From Druceiella hillmani (lineage: Eukaryota; Arthropoda; Insecta; Lepidoptera; Hepialidae): a stretch of DNA of 64,000 nucleotides. Position 1 is the first letter of the stretch, and each line of letters begins with the position of its first letter. The notes under the pieces were generated by a model that worked only from the letters and a program-made list of their open reading frames with translations, was not told the origin of the DNA and ran no database searches. The stretch covers positions 29,493,501-29,557,500 of the forward strand of contig JAYKKI010000005.1 of NCBI GenBank assembly GCA_039881145.1, written 5' to 3'. Shown here in pieces: positions 1 to 14,676 of this stretch. The position numbers were made by a program, and so were the translations under genes.

Positions 1-1327
1 AAAATAACACATCCCGGTTTATTTCTTTCTTCTCTGAGAATAAAAATGAACATATTAAATTTTAATTTTCTCAAGCTGTGAAGAGTTTCATTTGTTCTCA
101 GAATTCTATATCATTTGTTCTGAAATTATTTGCTAATAAAAATAGAATGTAATTCGCAAACCTAATTTTTCTATTTTATGTTGTATCAATTAAATATCGA
201 TATACACGTCATATTCGGATACCAATAAAGCTTTGGTTATATCATTTCATTTAGTAATTATTACTGATGCGTCCCTTTTCTCTAGAAAGCATATGTTTTA
301 TAACAATTTTTAATTATAACCTACGTTTATCTATAAAATGGCGTAAAACACTTTATTTGAAAATACTTGCAGTAACCCTAAACACTACCTCAGATATCCC
401 TCTTTGCCTGAAATATGTGACCTAGTAGATATATATGAGGGCTATTGGGCCCAACTTCTTCACCATACTTCCATTCCGAACTAATTTACATCGGATCGCC
501 GTTGAGTATTGTAGTATTAATTTTGTAGAATATTCCCTCAAGAGAGTACATGAAGATTATTTACACTGAATTAAAACGTACATTTTTCAAATCTTATTTT
601 ATTCAATAATTTATCATTATATTACGTTCATTTAAAAGTACATTTATGCGAACAATGAATGCCATATATCTAAAATATATACTCATATAATTAAAGCACC
701 AAAGCTAAAAATACCACAATCCCTTGTTTTTATAAAAGAAGACGCCGTTACGACAGCCGCGGTTAAATCTTCGCATAATTTATCAGTCTTAAGTCCGGAA
801 TAAGATATTGTTACCGAAATAAATTTGTATATTTTAGTTCTCTATTTTTTCTTTTTTACTAAATAAATTTAACATTTGTTACATCGCTTGGACGATCACT
901 GATACAAGGTGGCTTTTCAATAAAAACCAAGAGTGGCCATTAATATTGTTCGGACTAGTAAGCAGACCCAGTTGAAAGCAAACAGTCGGAGACTAAGACC
1001 CATTGTACTAGTACTCTAATATTGTGATGTGAATAATTTAAATATAATTATTCTTTCTATAATATAAGGAACAAATCGTTAACAAAAATTATGACAGATG
1101 TGAATCGTCGAATTACACAAGATTCATCACTAAAGCCACTAATTATAAAGAAAAACTTTATTTATTCATGGCTTTATCAAAAGATATACAATACTTTCAC
1201 AAATTAATAAAGCGAAAAAAATTCTCAAAATAATATTACAAAGGGAATATAAGATTTTATATTGTTTATGAAGTTGTTTATGTACTGCAGCTTCCTCGAA
1301 TAGTTAGGGGAGACAGTATTTATGTAA

Positions 1328-1329
<2 letters not shown>
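1..1329. other. gene-free AT-rich DNA
   Basis: I see no coding frame, RNA gene or recognisable element here. A short segment near 440-520 has a loose look of 5S rRNA but does not hold up (see rejected items). Confidence 0.6.

Positions 1330-1365
<36 letters not shown>
1330..1365. repeat. (TA)n microsatellite
   Basis: This is an uninterrupted TA dinucleotide run that grades into a short TG-rich tail (TATGTATGTGTGTG). Confidence 0.95.
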
Positions 1366-1377
<12 letters not shown>

Positions 1378-4300
1378 ATTATTTCGCCCGTACTGCATAA
1401 TTTTATGCAACTTGGGCAAGATATCAAATGGTCACATGACACACATTAACCTACTTTACACCATTATAAATATTTGTCATATATTTGTTTTATCAATAAA
1501 AGAAAGATTATAATATAATTACTAACCATAATAACTGTCTTGTTCTTAAACTCTACGTATATTTTGAATGACCTTCGCAATCAGCAAAAAAACAATCGAA
1601 ATATTTTGTATAAAGTACCATAAATAAAAATATGATGGTTAACTGCAGTAATTTAGGGCATATAAATTTTTGGTTAATAATTAAATAGCTATGAGCAGTT
1701 TCTAAGGAGAAAAAAATACATCTTACTTTTTCTAATTACTTTCCATTATAAAACGCGGCAACTTGTATTATCTCTAAAATTTTATTTCATAAGAATATAT
1801 CTAAAACTGCCGACCAGCTTCAAACACGACTTACATTTTAGAATTGGATCTCGGGAACTTAGATCTAAAGAAACCACTACATTGAGGAATAAAAAAAATC
1901 AGAAAAAATTGATTATCGATAATAATAATTATTAAATTTTCCTTGCCTACTAGATTAATTTCGTAAAATTTATTGAAGACCTAAAAGGTCCACGTATGGA
2001 GGTTTTGTCCCTATAAACATCATTTTTATTTCAATCACTAGACATTAAATACGCAAAGAAAATCTAGTGGTTAATTAGAAGTTAATTATATAATTTAAAA
2101 CCGTAAAGAATAAAACATACGATAATTATTTCTGAGACAAGAATGTGAAGAAATTAAGTTTTAAAAACATAAAGGTGTATCATAAAAGACATACGTTTGT
2201 ATAGCTGAACAAAAATAAAAAATTAAAGCGGAGCGGCTCGTCTGAACGGAGGAATTTAGGAGGAGGTAGAGGGAAAGACCCATGAGAAGAGCATCTATCG
2301 CCCCACAGTCCGATGCAAATTGCGACGACTATTAAGTAATATCACAACTGTAGAATTGAGTACATCTAAATAAAATAGTCTGGTAGCATTGGCAGTAAAA
2401 CATTCAAAACATAACTTTGTTCTAACTTGAAATATGAAGGGATAATACTGGATTTTGGCACACAACTGTAGATAACTAATATTGGAAACTTACTAATATT
2501 GGAATCTACTTGGTAATATAGTTTATTATTTTACATAAAGTTTAAGATTAAAAAATGGTGCCTATACAAGTGCAGATGGGAACGGGAGTTAAAGAGCCAA
2601 TAACGAGAATGTTTCCAATCAATTTGAAATTTTCCCATTTAAAATCAGGAAAAAAATTTAATTAAAGAAACTCCTCTTCTCTACTGCAACGTATGGTTAC
2701 CCAATATAAAGTTATGTAGAATTTCAAATAAACCAGCAGTGTGGCAAGAAATTTACCAAGCAATATTTCCCTCGAATTGAAAGTTATTAATATGTGAATC
2801 GCAAGGTCAAAAGAACATGAATATAATCATAAGGCCAAAGAAAAAAATACAAAGTTTTAGATAAAATGCATAAAATATGTTATACCAGTCAAAAAGCTTT
2901 ACATCTCTGTGGTATCTTTTTTTGGCCCTGTTTTTGTTAAAAACTAAAAAAAATTATTTATTTTATCTAATTACTTTCATACTATTATGTGATTTATTCA
3001 CTGCATAGATTTATTTGCATTACGAGTACACTTTAAGCAATTAAAATTAACATTAAACCAACTACATTGGAAGAAATGAACATAGAAAACAAAATAAAGT
3101 CTCCTCAAAATAATCATAGAATTATTGTATTCTACACGAACCTCAAACTGTCAAATAAAATGTAACCATAACAATAGCAACACAACATGATAGACTTAAA
3201 TTACTATACATCGATTTTATGACCTTCCAACTTCGAATCTATCAATGATTTCTATCACATTCGATGTAATTATTCTCGAACGAAGTCTTCGACAAAATTT
3301 TAGGACATTTAGAAATGGACATATTTTTCCAAAAATGGGCACTATTATATACAAATAACTTTTATATAAAATAACCTGAATATTTACAGAAAATAATATT
3401 AATAAATAATAAATATTAATAGTAAATGCTTTTTGTAGTGTATTGTTTGTTTATAAAATAACATTAATTGAACAGTAATTGTCACATTAAAATATTGGTT
3501 CTTTCACCAGATTTTTTAAACCGCTTTGCCGGTCTAAACCAAATGCGTTAATTATCGTTTACATATATACCGGAAGACTTAAAATTTATTCACATTGAAT
3601 TTAATAAGTTCTTCTCCACATTTTTAGTTTTAAAGGAGCATATCTTTAAAACGGCAAGGTTTTCGGAATCCGGATGTTTATCGTTATGTACATACCGACA
3701 AGAATTATAAAATAAAAAGTGTGAAGTCAAAACTGAAACTTGAATTCTAGATTGTGTCACTATTTTTCTGATATATTTTTCTGTTGTGCACCACAACATA
3801 AAAATGCTTTGTCTAGCAGAATCATTTTACCTAAACACATTTTGTCGATGTTAAGGCTAATAAAAACTGATATTCGAATAATTTATTTAAATCTAAATTT
3901 CATTAATGCTTTTTTAAAATAAACGTACTCAGTTTTTCTGAAATTACGGTAATGGCAAAAAATGTCACATTTAGTGACTTAATGATAAGATGTTCTATTT
4001 CTGAAGATGTTGATATAGTTACATCACTACGGCTTTTTATCTAGGCTGTTACCATGTCTTAAGGTATTTTCTAATATTTTGAACTAATCACTAGGTCTAC
4101 AGATTTTTATATAGGATTATTTTAAATAAAACTTTTTTTCTTTTAAAAACAGAAAAAATCAACGTGAAGTTTTAAACAATAGCAGAAGCTAAGAATGTAT
4201 ACAAAAATCGCTCATTGCGTGCTTGCTACATGACTACTCTACTTCTGTACCAAATTTCACGATTTGGTGAAATAGTTTTCGAACAAAAGTGATTTATGTA

Positions 4301-6101
4301 ACTTGAGTAAAGATTTTTCAAAAAAGTGCGAACAAAATCATAACTTCTAGCTATTGATTTTCACGAAACTAATGTTTTTCTTTAAATTAATTGTCACAAT
4401 GTCTTGTACTTAAAAATATTTAGACCACTATGAATGGGCAACCTGTATGTAAATACATACAGAGACCAATCTCGGCCGGTTTGTGCTTTTCCACTAATAT
4501 TTTTCCATGAAATACCTTCCTTCCCTAATAAATAATATTATATATCCCTAATTTCTTAATATTCCCTGTTTTGATTGAAGGAAATACATAGCAAGATATC
4601 TTACACTGCTTATCAAGCTTTTATCAATGCTACTCGTGGTTGATATCAGAAAATACTTATGATATTTGAAAAAACTTTATGTCTACGTACATATTGCAAT
4701 GATCATATATTAATAAAATTTGGTAGCATTTAACTTAAAATGGCTTTTTACTTGACTTTAAATATATAATATTACGCACGATTTAAGAAGTTCCTCCTAA
4801 GTTTACAAAACGAATAGTTTTGTAAGACTAATATTATCGCAGTTTTTCCTTACTATAGATTTCGCGTTAGATTGAATTCCTTCCGAAGTAATAATTATCC
4901 TAAGTTATAGCGAAATTTATTCTAGCTTTAGACCAGTTATTCTAGATTTATCCATAAAAACTATAATGCTGGCTATAGCTTGACATAACTTAATGGATCA
5001 AACATCAACTATTCGAGGTATTCACATTCCGTGACTTAGATTTTATATGGAGTTTTTGAAATTTACATAAAGTTAAACTGCATGAATATTTAATATTATT
5101 TTGCAAATGTTATACAAAGTTTATTATTTTATAAAATTATTTATATAAACTTTTGACTAACTGAAACAAAGTACGTTAATTGATAATAAATAATAATAAG
5201 ATTACTCACTTTTTTATTAAAAAAATAACTATTTTCACTTCCCCGAGGCTTTAGTGAGGTTAAGTTCATTTATTATCTGACTTTTATTGGATTTGTTGTA
5301 GTTTCCCAAGTAATGGAACTCATGACGTCATTGACATTACAATCTAATGATGACTACATAGTTCAGTATGAAAAATACACGAAAAAAAATAATAATATAT
5401 TCCACTCGGCAAATTCCTCTTACAAATATACACAACAATAATATAAAAAGAATTACTTTCTTTCTATTACTTTATGTGCTCAAAATGTTTTTTTTCCTGA
5501 ATAGGCATGTACTATTTATATTATATTTCTCATCATTCATTGAAGAAAATTATTTTCATTTGACATATTGCATGAACTTTGGAATGCAAATCGTTATTGT
5601 CAAATGTGCTTAAAGCTGAATAAAAACATATTTTTTTAAAATTCTTCATTCTAATTAACATGAAATGGATATAAACATCGTGCCTTCAAAGCGCATTGCT
5701 TGAAAAATATTATTATTTGAAAACAAATAAAATTCTCTGCTATTTAATGGCAACTAGATTTTTATATCTGACAAAATATTCAAATTTATGCCTTAAATGT
5801 TTGAGAAGTAACGTAGATATTTGCAGTTGTTATTAAAATCATAAATTACAGACAAGTATTATTAAATTATATTTGATGGTAATATATTAGAGATAAAAGT
5901 GACGTCAAAAGTAAATTTTCAACCAGAGCATCAAAAGCAACTTAGAATGGTAAGAAAATCAACTTTAAGAGTCACTTGCAAAGACAAATGTCTTTAAAGA
6001 TATATGAGAAACTGGAAATTTAAATTTGATTATTTGTTTACGACGTTAAAATAATTAATACGAAACAAAATTTTAAAACCTCAAACTTATACCTTTACAT
6101 A
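1366..6101. other. gene-free AT-rich DNA
   Basis: No gene is supported. The only compositional break is at about 2212-2342, which is much richer in G+C and purines and has an open minus frame of about 53 codons (motif GLWGDRCSSHGS). I cannot place that peptide in a family, and it may be a fragment of an unrecognised repeat. The segment 4170-4440 (around CCAAATTTCACGATT) has the look of a degenerate dispersed insect repeat, but no boundaries are visible. Confidence 0.5.
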
Positions 6102-6740
6102 CACTACAGCTCAAAAAGTAAAGATAATTCAATTATCTGAAATTGCAATTTCATTGACGTAACTTTGCGTATTGACGGTGAACTAACACAGTAAGCAATT
6201 TAAACCATAAATTTATAGTTGTAATGAATAAATTGATTGTTGAAACTTCTTGAAAAAGTGATTTTGTTTACATTATCGGTGGTTGGCGCGGCAATATGGC
6301 CTGTCGTAATAAGCCTGTCGAGTTGATTTTATTTAATAATAACAGGTACGAGAGATTACTTATTGCATTTTATGTTTAAAATATAGCTCAAGTAACAAGA
6401 CACGATTGTAGATATTAATATTAACTGATTTATATTATGTTCTGAAAGGTTGTTGGGGTACTTGGATGTGATCTTCTTCCCTTGCAGTAGTGAGTAAAGA
6501 TTCAAAGAAGACATTTTTAGAACTAAAGAGTGAAAAATAAGGAGTTATCTCTTTAACTACATGCAACAGTCATCAGTCTTCATAAATTTAAGTTAAATAA
6601 CCCGGAAATTGCCGCGACTTTAAAAATATCCCGAAGAACAGTGGAGAACAATACAAAAAAAATTACTGATAATATCAATTTTACCAATGAAAAACGCTCT
6701 GGATATCCACGCGTTTCCACTTGCGTCCTGTCCTTATAAT
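6102..6740 (+). pseudogene. Tc1/mariner-like DNA transposon remnant (5' end and transposase N-terminus)
   Basis: The element appears to begin right after a TA dinucleotide (6100-6101) with CACTACAGCTCAAAAAGTA, a plausible Tc1-type inverted-repeat start. From 6596 to about 6724 the plus strand encodes the transposase DNA-binding region: helix-turn-helix motif EIAATLKISRRTVENN followed by the linker motif RSGYPRV, the usual layout of Tc1 N-termini. An upstream stretch from about 6490 (SKDSKKTFLELKSEK, then a stop) is probably the start of the same protein, separated by a frameshift and stops. The catalytic DDE domain and the 3' terminal repeat are missing; a LINE fragment in the opposite orientation takes their place. 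The element is dead. The family call rests on motif recognition only. Confidence 0.7.
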
Positions 6741-7115
6741 GCGTTTCCACTTCAGTCGATTGGTAGCTTTTCTAGAACAATTTGTAATGCTGGTCTCTGT
6801 CGCCGTGTTTGGCAGGTCCGTTCATCAGGTTGGAAATCGTCCTCGTGATCTTCTGCCTTCAATCTGTCCTTGCACCACTTAACGCTCCATCGAAAATGGT
6901 TTTCTTGAGATAGATCCGAAAAGTTTAGGAATTGGACATTGTCAACAAAAGTCTTTCGTTGATTCTCAACTTATTTATAATGGAGCTCTATGTGCGAAAA
7001 GCGGTTCAAGAAATGTTTAAAATGCGCTTCCAGTACAACATTTCTAGCGCATCGAATTTGCGACAGTCTTTCAATCTTAGGGTCCGGGTTTCTACTCCGT
7101 ATATAAATATTTAGG
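6741..7115 (-). pseudogene. LINE endonuclease/reverse-transcriptase C-terminal remnant
   Basis: Read on the minus strand from about 7110, the sequence gives IYGVETRTLRLKDCRKFDAL then EMLYWKRILNIS, matching the conserved region downstream of the RT domain in endonuclease-reverse-transcriptase LINEs (canonical LYG-ETWTL...E-W--RR-L-ISW). A second block at about 6790-6870 reads VQGQIEGRRSRGRFPT, the conserved G-EGRR-RGRP motif, then a tail ending near KWKR at about 6741. Stops and at least two frameshifts separate the blocks, and the polymerase and endonuclease domains are absent. The element is a 5'-truncated, inactive copy butting against the Tc1 remnant. The RTE/L1-like assignment to a specific clade is inference. 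Confidence 0.8.
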
Positions 7116-9071
7116 TAATAGTATCTAGACATTAAATAATAGAGAGTATTTTTATTTGATAAGATTTTATTTCCTTACCAAAAATGTATAAAACATCCGG
7201 ATTTACAACAAACAATTTATTGAAAGTCTTACTTTAAGAGTAATGCTTTAAAATATGCTCCAAGACTGGAAATTAAAACAATAAATAGCGTAGTTATTTC
7301 CAATGAACAAACGACTGCAGAAAAATACAGTAGTAAAAAATTGCCTGCAGGCACATCGTAAGAATTATCGATTACATCATACTTCTAATAAATCATATGT
7401 GCCGAACTAGACCTTGTTATATATGTTAAAGCTCTATGGAATGTAAATTATATTCATACTAGGTACGAAGGGACCAAATAATTTTGACACAATTTCTAAA
7501 AATGTAATTACCATGATCATTAGAATATTTCACAACTTCCCTCCATGGAAGCAGGAAATAACTTATCGTTTGTAGCAAAGATAACCTATAAAAAAATTAT
7601 TTACATGTCAGTAGAGCTACTAAAACCGCAGACTTAGTCGGTTTCATACTTAACTAAAATTTGATTAAACGAAGTCTAATCAGCATATAACGAAAACTTT
7701 CATTATTTACTGAGTTTTGCTTTAATACAATTGTAAGTTATATTTTATTACCTTTGAAACCTAAAATTGTATACGTAGCAATCGTATATGGGACGTGAGG
7801 TGCGTAATATATATTGCGAAATATGTAATATATCTGTAAGATGTATGTTATTCTAGAATTGTATAATGCTGTAAAATTTCTAACCTTTATATTTATTAAT
7901 TACGTGACTATGATACAAATTATATTCACATTTTTATTGGTTAAAATAAATAATTCATTAATACTTAATGTATTTCTGATCTTTAATTTATCCATTTAGT
8001 CCTTGTCCTAGTTTTTGTCCCAGTTATGTAAGCTTAGTGTCCCCCGCGTTGCTTTTCTGCTTGGCTTTTTTTATCATATAGAGTCATCAATATTTATTAA
8101 TATATTGATTGTATTAAAACACACAAATGCAAAGAATGCATATTTAAATTTTTTCTCTTATTAAATGAGATCCCCTTATAGCGGGAATTAAGCTTCGATG
8201 ACTTGTATGTAGGATAAATTGCTTCTGCGTAAAAGATATAATTTCTTTCAAGAACAATATTTATGAATTAGTTTTTAGCTCTATGCTTGTATGACAGGCG
8301 TTCCAGAACGAAGGGGTAAATTTGTGGTATGAGATAAACTTTTTCTACTTGTATGCATTTAGGTTTAATATTATTTTTACTCAATATAAAAATTATCCTG
8401 GAAAACCTTTCAGGAAGAAAAAGAGGATTTCATTTTATATAGTTATAATGAAAGAGAGTATAAGCAAATATTACAGGCATTAAGCGTTTCGAACTTTTTA
8501 TTTAGCAATTGCAACCGTCCGAAATGGTTGCAATTGTTAAATAAAAATTTACTTTGGATGTAAATGTATCAGCAGTGTACTAACAAACGAAAAAGTAATA
8601 ACAAGTGATTATGTCTTTGCCGGTTTTACTTGTACTGATATTAAATATTCCGTATCGTCTAAACAACGGGATCTTAATTAGGTCACTAACGTATCAGCCT
8701 ATCTGTCATATTTCCAGAGTTGCTTTTTTTTCTCAGAAACCGCTGAAGTAGAAATTTAAGTGCCCAATTTTTTTTTATTTCGTGTGTTAAGCGAGTTTAA
8801 AATTTAAGAAGCAAAGACTCAGAAATATTCGTTTCATAATTCAGAGTAGCATATTTCCAGAGATATGTAAAAAAATATGCTCCCCTGCTACTTTATATAT
8901 TAACGAACCTAAAATTATGAAAATAACTAAGTTTCTAGAAACTTGCTTATTATATATTATACGAAAATATAGAAATAATTACAGATCTCATATTAAAATC
9001 TTTCAGCTTTTTGCTGGTGTTATGTTAATTTATAATTTACAAAATAATAGGTAGGTTAAAATACAAATAAT

Positions 9072-9074
<3 letters not shown>
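7116..9074. other. gene-free AT-rich DNA with one snapback hairpin
   Basis: No coding sequence is supported. It contains a 21-bp inverted repeat at 8496-8516/8526-8546 (one G.T position, 9-nt loop), centred on the self-complementary CAATTG. Confidence 0.55.
8496..8546. repeat. short inverted repeat (hairpin)
   Basis: Arms 8496-8516 and 8526-8546 are complementary over 21 bp with one wobble mismatch and a 9-nt loop (GTCCGAAAT). It may be a MITE relic or a chance snapback; no target duplication is evident. Confidence 0.7.
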
Positions 9075-9652
<578 letters not shown>

Positions 9653-10334
9653 ACAACTGCTTCCCTTTGTTAATACCTAGCTTCATTTAATTGCATTAAT
9701 ATTGATAATTATTTTTTACCGAATGCCGTCATATCAAATAGAGATATATTCTTTTATCAATGAATGACGAGGGATTAATTACCTTAAAATGCATTGGGGT
9801 TTTATATTTATTTAGAGCAATTTTTCAAAAAACTTTTTATAATTTAGAAACAATTAATGTAAAATATAAGTACTGTTGTAATTTCAATTTTTACTCTACA
9901 TTTCAAAACATAAAGTAAAATGTTTTGTAATGTCTATTCTATTCTTATGTCTATTCTTATTGTCATGTGTATTTACTTGAATTATATTTCTAAACATTTT
10001 GCAGCCACCTGATCACATGTATTGTGGAAATTTAGATCGTTATTTGAAGTATTCATCTTAGTGCAATAAATTTTAACAATTTATTAAAACAATACCAATA
10101 AAGAGTCACTCTTAATTTTTAATCAATAATTTCTCAAGTTAAGCCACAGAACTAAACAAAGTTGTACAATCCGGTTATCAAAAAAGTTATCTACTTTTTT
10201 TGAAGGATTTTTTTAAATGAGATAATCAATGTGCAATCAGGATTCAATACTCCAGCATCAAACATTACGGACCATTTGCACTTAATTTATATTTTAATTT
10301 CCACAATGCTAAGCATTGTCTCTCAAACTCTTTG
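9653..10334. other. spacer between the arms of the inverted duplication
   Basis: About 680 bp of unique AT-rich sequence lies between the two arms. No transposase or other coding frame was recognised. Confidence 0.6.
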
Positions 10335-10425
10335 TATAATTTTGTTGAAAGATGTGATAATTGACAATGTGGACGCAAAATCTGTTATAGAGATTTTTTT
10401 CGAAAAGTCACATTTAATCTTATAA

Positions 10426-10468
<43 letters not shown>

Positions 10469-10763
10469 TTACATACATGGAGGTAATTGTTCCTTTTTTC
10501 ATAACTAAAAATATTGCCATTTTCAAGAAATATACATGTTTCTATACCTATGTCAAAAGCCAGTCCTCATTTTGGAGAAGAGTATTAGATAAGTAGGTTC
10601 AAATTTTGTTAACCGAATTTGTACTATTTTCATTAGATATTGTACTAAGCACTTTAGAAACTGTATTTGTAATAGGTGTTCTTATTTAAATGACTTATTT
10701 ATTCATTTTCAAATTATCTGTTTATCAGCATAAATATATGTAATATATACTTATATATATATA

Positions 10764-10850
<87 letters not shown>

Positions 10851-10855
10851 AATAT
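10335..10855 (-). repeat. right arm of the near-identical inverted duplication
   Basis: This is the reverse complement of 9075-9652, starting at TATAATTTTGTTGAAAGATG and ending in an outer (TA)n tract (about 10752-10850). The inner TA tract is only about 35 bp. The outer end runs into a second TA palindrome flanked by AGAAATAT and ATATTTCT (10847-10885). Confidence 0.9.
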
Positions 10856-10885
10856 ATATATATATATATATATATATATTTCTTT

Positions 10886-13840
10886 CTTTTTCTGTTACTT
10901 CTGTTACTCGAAAATTATGAATGTAATATTAACTGTGAGATAAAATGTAAAAAATGATAAATCTAAAATATTTCAATAATACCTCTTTCTCGATGTGGCA
11001 AATAAAAATTCTAGACTTTACAGTGATCTGTGAAAGTAATGCTTTCTTTACTTATATTTAAGGAATACAAATAAATCAAATAAACCCTATGTGTTTTTTC
11101 TTATGCACACATTTACAATATCTTTTCCGTTCCCCGTTAACTTTATCCCCTGCTGAGCTGTCATTGAAGTACCCGTGTAAATTATCATAGATTTTGTCTC
11201 AAATAAACCTGCCGAGAGTAAACAAAATCAAAGTAAGTTACAATAAGTTTTACGATAACGTTTTTGTCTTAATGACTTGACACCTTCTTTAAATAACTAA
11301 GTATAGTAGTTCACTTACTGTAAACCGAAATATTTTTATTCAACAAATAAAATTCATCATTATTTCAAATGTAGTAAATAAATTTTATATTATATGTTAA
11401 GCAGACTATTGCTGTGCGCACAATTTTTTACCCTAATAACTAATGATGAATGAACTATGAATAGAATTTACAAAAAAAAATGAATACCATGCAGAAAAAA
11501 ATTTTAAAAAATACGATGACGTCGCCGTATACACTTTTGTGTAAAATGAAATCATTGTGAATTTATTTTATATGGAAAAAACTTTGATCCGATGTTTTGC
11601 TTGAAAACGAGAATAAAATTGCTCCGAAAATAAAATTTCTGCTTTGTTTTTCTATGTTAAATATCATACATTTTAAGATTAGGAAAATGTTCACAGTATT
11701 AATTCAGATTGGTTTACCAGTTTGTTCACTCGGTGTATGTAAGCACGAATGAACGCACGCAAAGGTTTTGATTATAATAATTTTTCTCAAAAGCAAATTT
11801 TGAAAAATAACTTTACCTTAATTTTTCATATATTTTTTATGGAAAACCTAACATTTGTAATAAAAATATTATGAATATTTGAGACACATTTACTCTTAAT
11901 TATAAAGGTTGAGCAAGTTCTAGTTAAAAGAACACTAGGATTTAAAATTTTTGCCAGAAATTGAATGACAAAAGTGACTGTTTATCAATTGGCAGCTTAT
12001 TAAATTTATGTTGCTATTTCATTTTCTCCCGAGCTGCGCGATCCCTTCAATAAGAATTTTCTCATAAACACACGCTGGTTTCAAAATTGCATTCTCGCGC
12101 TTTTGAGCTTTAAACGAGGGTTTAGGGGAGCTTTACAAAAATTTCGTAATTTAAATTGGATCAAATTGCTTTAATAAATATTTTATTCATCATCGTCCTC
12201 ATTTACCGAAAATGTTTAAGTGTTGTTACATGCACGATAGTACCAGTTATTGATAATACCTGAGTTAGTTTAAGGAGTCAGGACAGAAATATTTTTCAAC
12301 GATGAAATTTGTGTTCTTACTCTACATAAGAGTGGAAAAATGTAGACATTTAATGCGATTATGTTATATTTATCATATTTATATATCAAATATATTATGT
12401 CGATCATCTTATCATTTTTAACATCTAAAACTGTAATTTTATCTACACAAAAACTATCCCACAAATCCGTTTATTACTTTCTCCTCTATATGAACTAATC
12501 ATTTTATTATATTTAAATAAATATAAATGGTCACTTTGTATATGATGGAAGTATCTTCCACAAAAAGAGTGTAAAATTTAGATATGATTTAACTGTTGGT
12601 TTTACCTGCAAGCGGTCTAGAATAATTTCTTATTTAAATTCTATATTTAACCTCAAATATTTCAAATATTTATTACTCTGTCACAGTGAAAAAAATAAAA
12701 GCCGTAATTATTTTAAGCGCAGAGATTTTAGTGATTTTAATTATGTCTTGCACTATTAATATGTTAAGCTTTATGAAATACGAAAAGATTTTTTTCAAAA
12801 CTTAAGAAAAACCTTACAGTCTCAAAATAAAGTATAAGCTAAGCGTTTTAGATCGACTTGTAAAAAAAAATGTATTCTCTTATATTCTTTGTGAATCGTA
12901 GACTTCATTTGTAGTAAGCGTGAAGCATTACGTCTCAAGGAAAACGGGGGACACAAATGACTTGATCCAACGACTATATAACAAGAGTTCTCTAAAACCC
13001 TTGCACTATCCAAAATAAAATTTAATGGAGTACTCTTGGTTAAAGATATGTAATCTCTGAACAATTTGAACTATTTTGATAAACGATACAAACAAGACGT
13101 ATAAGTGGAGAAAAACCTAGGAAATTAAAATATTACGAAAATGTGTATAACTACAGGTTGGAAATCCAGTAAAATTGTATATTTGTTGCTTGTATTAATA
13201 AGATATTTTTAGTAGGATAGTTACCAAAAAAATTAACACGAGATTAATTTCATAATCATCATATAACGTTCCTCCAATCATAGTATTAAATTATTAAATT
13301 TTTAAGTATTAAATTAAGTATTAAATTTTTTATAATTAATAATCTACTGGCTACTGACAAGAATAATGTCAACAGTGATTAGCAAGAAAAGTTTATAATA
13401 ATTTTGCTAAAAAAAAATGCTTATAGGTTTGATACTACCGGCAGAGAAAAAGATGTGTGTGATGATTAATGGGAAATAATTTTTAAGAGAGGGACCCAAA
13501 ATATAATTCTAATCCAGGCTGAATTATTAACAGTTTTGGAGTGAAATTAACAAAATTTATTTTTATTTGCGTAATTCAGCGTACAATGGTAGAAAAATGA
13601 TAATTGTAGAGTCGATATTTTTTATGTATATAAATTTTTATATAGATATTTTTTATATAACTATTTTTCATCAGATTGTGTATTTCACATGTTTGAAGTT
13701 ACGAATATCATCTAATGAATTTTAATATAATGTAATTTTATATTGAAAATTTGTCAACGTAACTATACTTATTAATAAGAAATATGACACTAATATGTCC
13801 ATATTAGTATTATCATAAGTACAAATTTATTATATTCTTA
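10886..13840. other. gene-free AT-rich DNA
   Basis: No gene or mobile-element coding sequence was recognised on either strand. The open frames are short and have no recognisable motif. Confidence 0.5.
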
Positions 13841-13965
13841 AGCCTAATATTTATTAGGCATTTGATCGATGAATAATTTTTATTAATTTACTAATAATAT
13901 TTTTTAAAACTTAATATTCATTAGGTATTTGATCGATAAATAATATTTATTTATTTACTAAAAAA
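13841..13965. repeat. two-copy tandem duplication
   Basis: About 60 bp is present twice (13841-13900 and 13908-13965), each copy containing TTAATATT, ATTAGGCATTTGATCGAT or its variant ATTAGGTATTTGATCGAT, and TTTATT-ATTTACTAA. The copies differ at several positions, so the duplication is not very recent. Confidence 0.75.
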
Positions 13966-14580
13966 TAAGCTATAATATCACGGAGCTTGCATTTAGGGAC
14001 ATAAACGAGTTTTGCTAAAATTAATACTATAGATCATCATTTATCATCATATCTACTGAGCTGAAATTATTATCCGCCGACCACAAGGGAAAAAGGTAGC
14101 TAAAGTTAATGATGTGTTTTCCAGTCTAGTGTCTCAAGAAAGAATTTTTGCTCAGATATTTTCAAAATTTCATTCATGCAATTTTGTGATTTACATCAGA
14201 CTTTAAGTATCTTTACTTTTACTCGCTATTAGATTCATCTTATCCAAGCTGTCATCATGGTAAATTTCCAATTTGCCTTTTGAAAGGTAGTAACGTGAGT
14301 GATGTGAAATAGCTGAGTAATGTGAACAGCATCGTTGACAAAATTAAAATTTTCTCATATATTATAAAAGTTAGTTACCTGAATCAATTTTTCTTGGCTT
14401 CCATAAACTAATAATCGCCAAAAAATATACAATATTGATATTCATGATTTTTACACCACAATAAACCTACGGAACAAAAATTGGTCTAAACATTTTGTAA
14501 AACCGCAATGAACAAATAATGTTATAGGAACCCAAGTTGCAAAGTGTCTGTTACAGTTTTATTTCCTATTTGCACGGTAT

Positions 14581-14600
14581 ATATATAAAACCCTGGTTGC

Positions 14601-14662
<62 letters not shown>

Positions 14663-14676
14663 ATATATATATATTA
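14581..14676. repeat. (TA)n microsatellite with a palindromic start
   Basis: The tract begins with a small palindrome (AAACCCTG...CAGGGGTTT at about 14588-14610) inside TA-rich sequence and continues as TA with one TGTG interruption. Confidence 0.9.

Noticed and set aside
440..520. Possible 5S rRNA fragment (CACCATACTTCCATTCCGAA ... ATCGGATCGCCG)
   Set aside because: Only short stretches resemble 5S rRNA; the A-box and C-box internal promoter and the terminal stem are not there.
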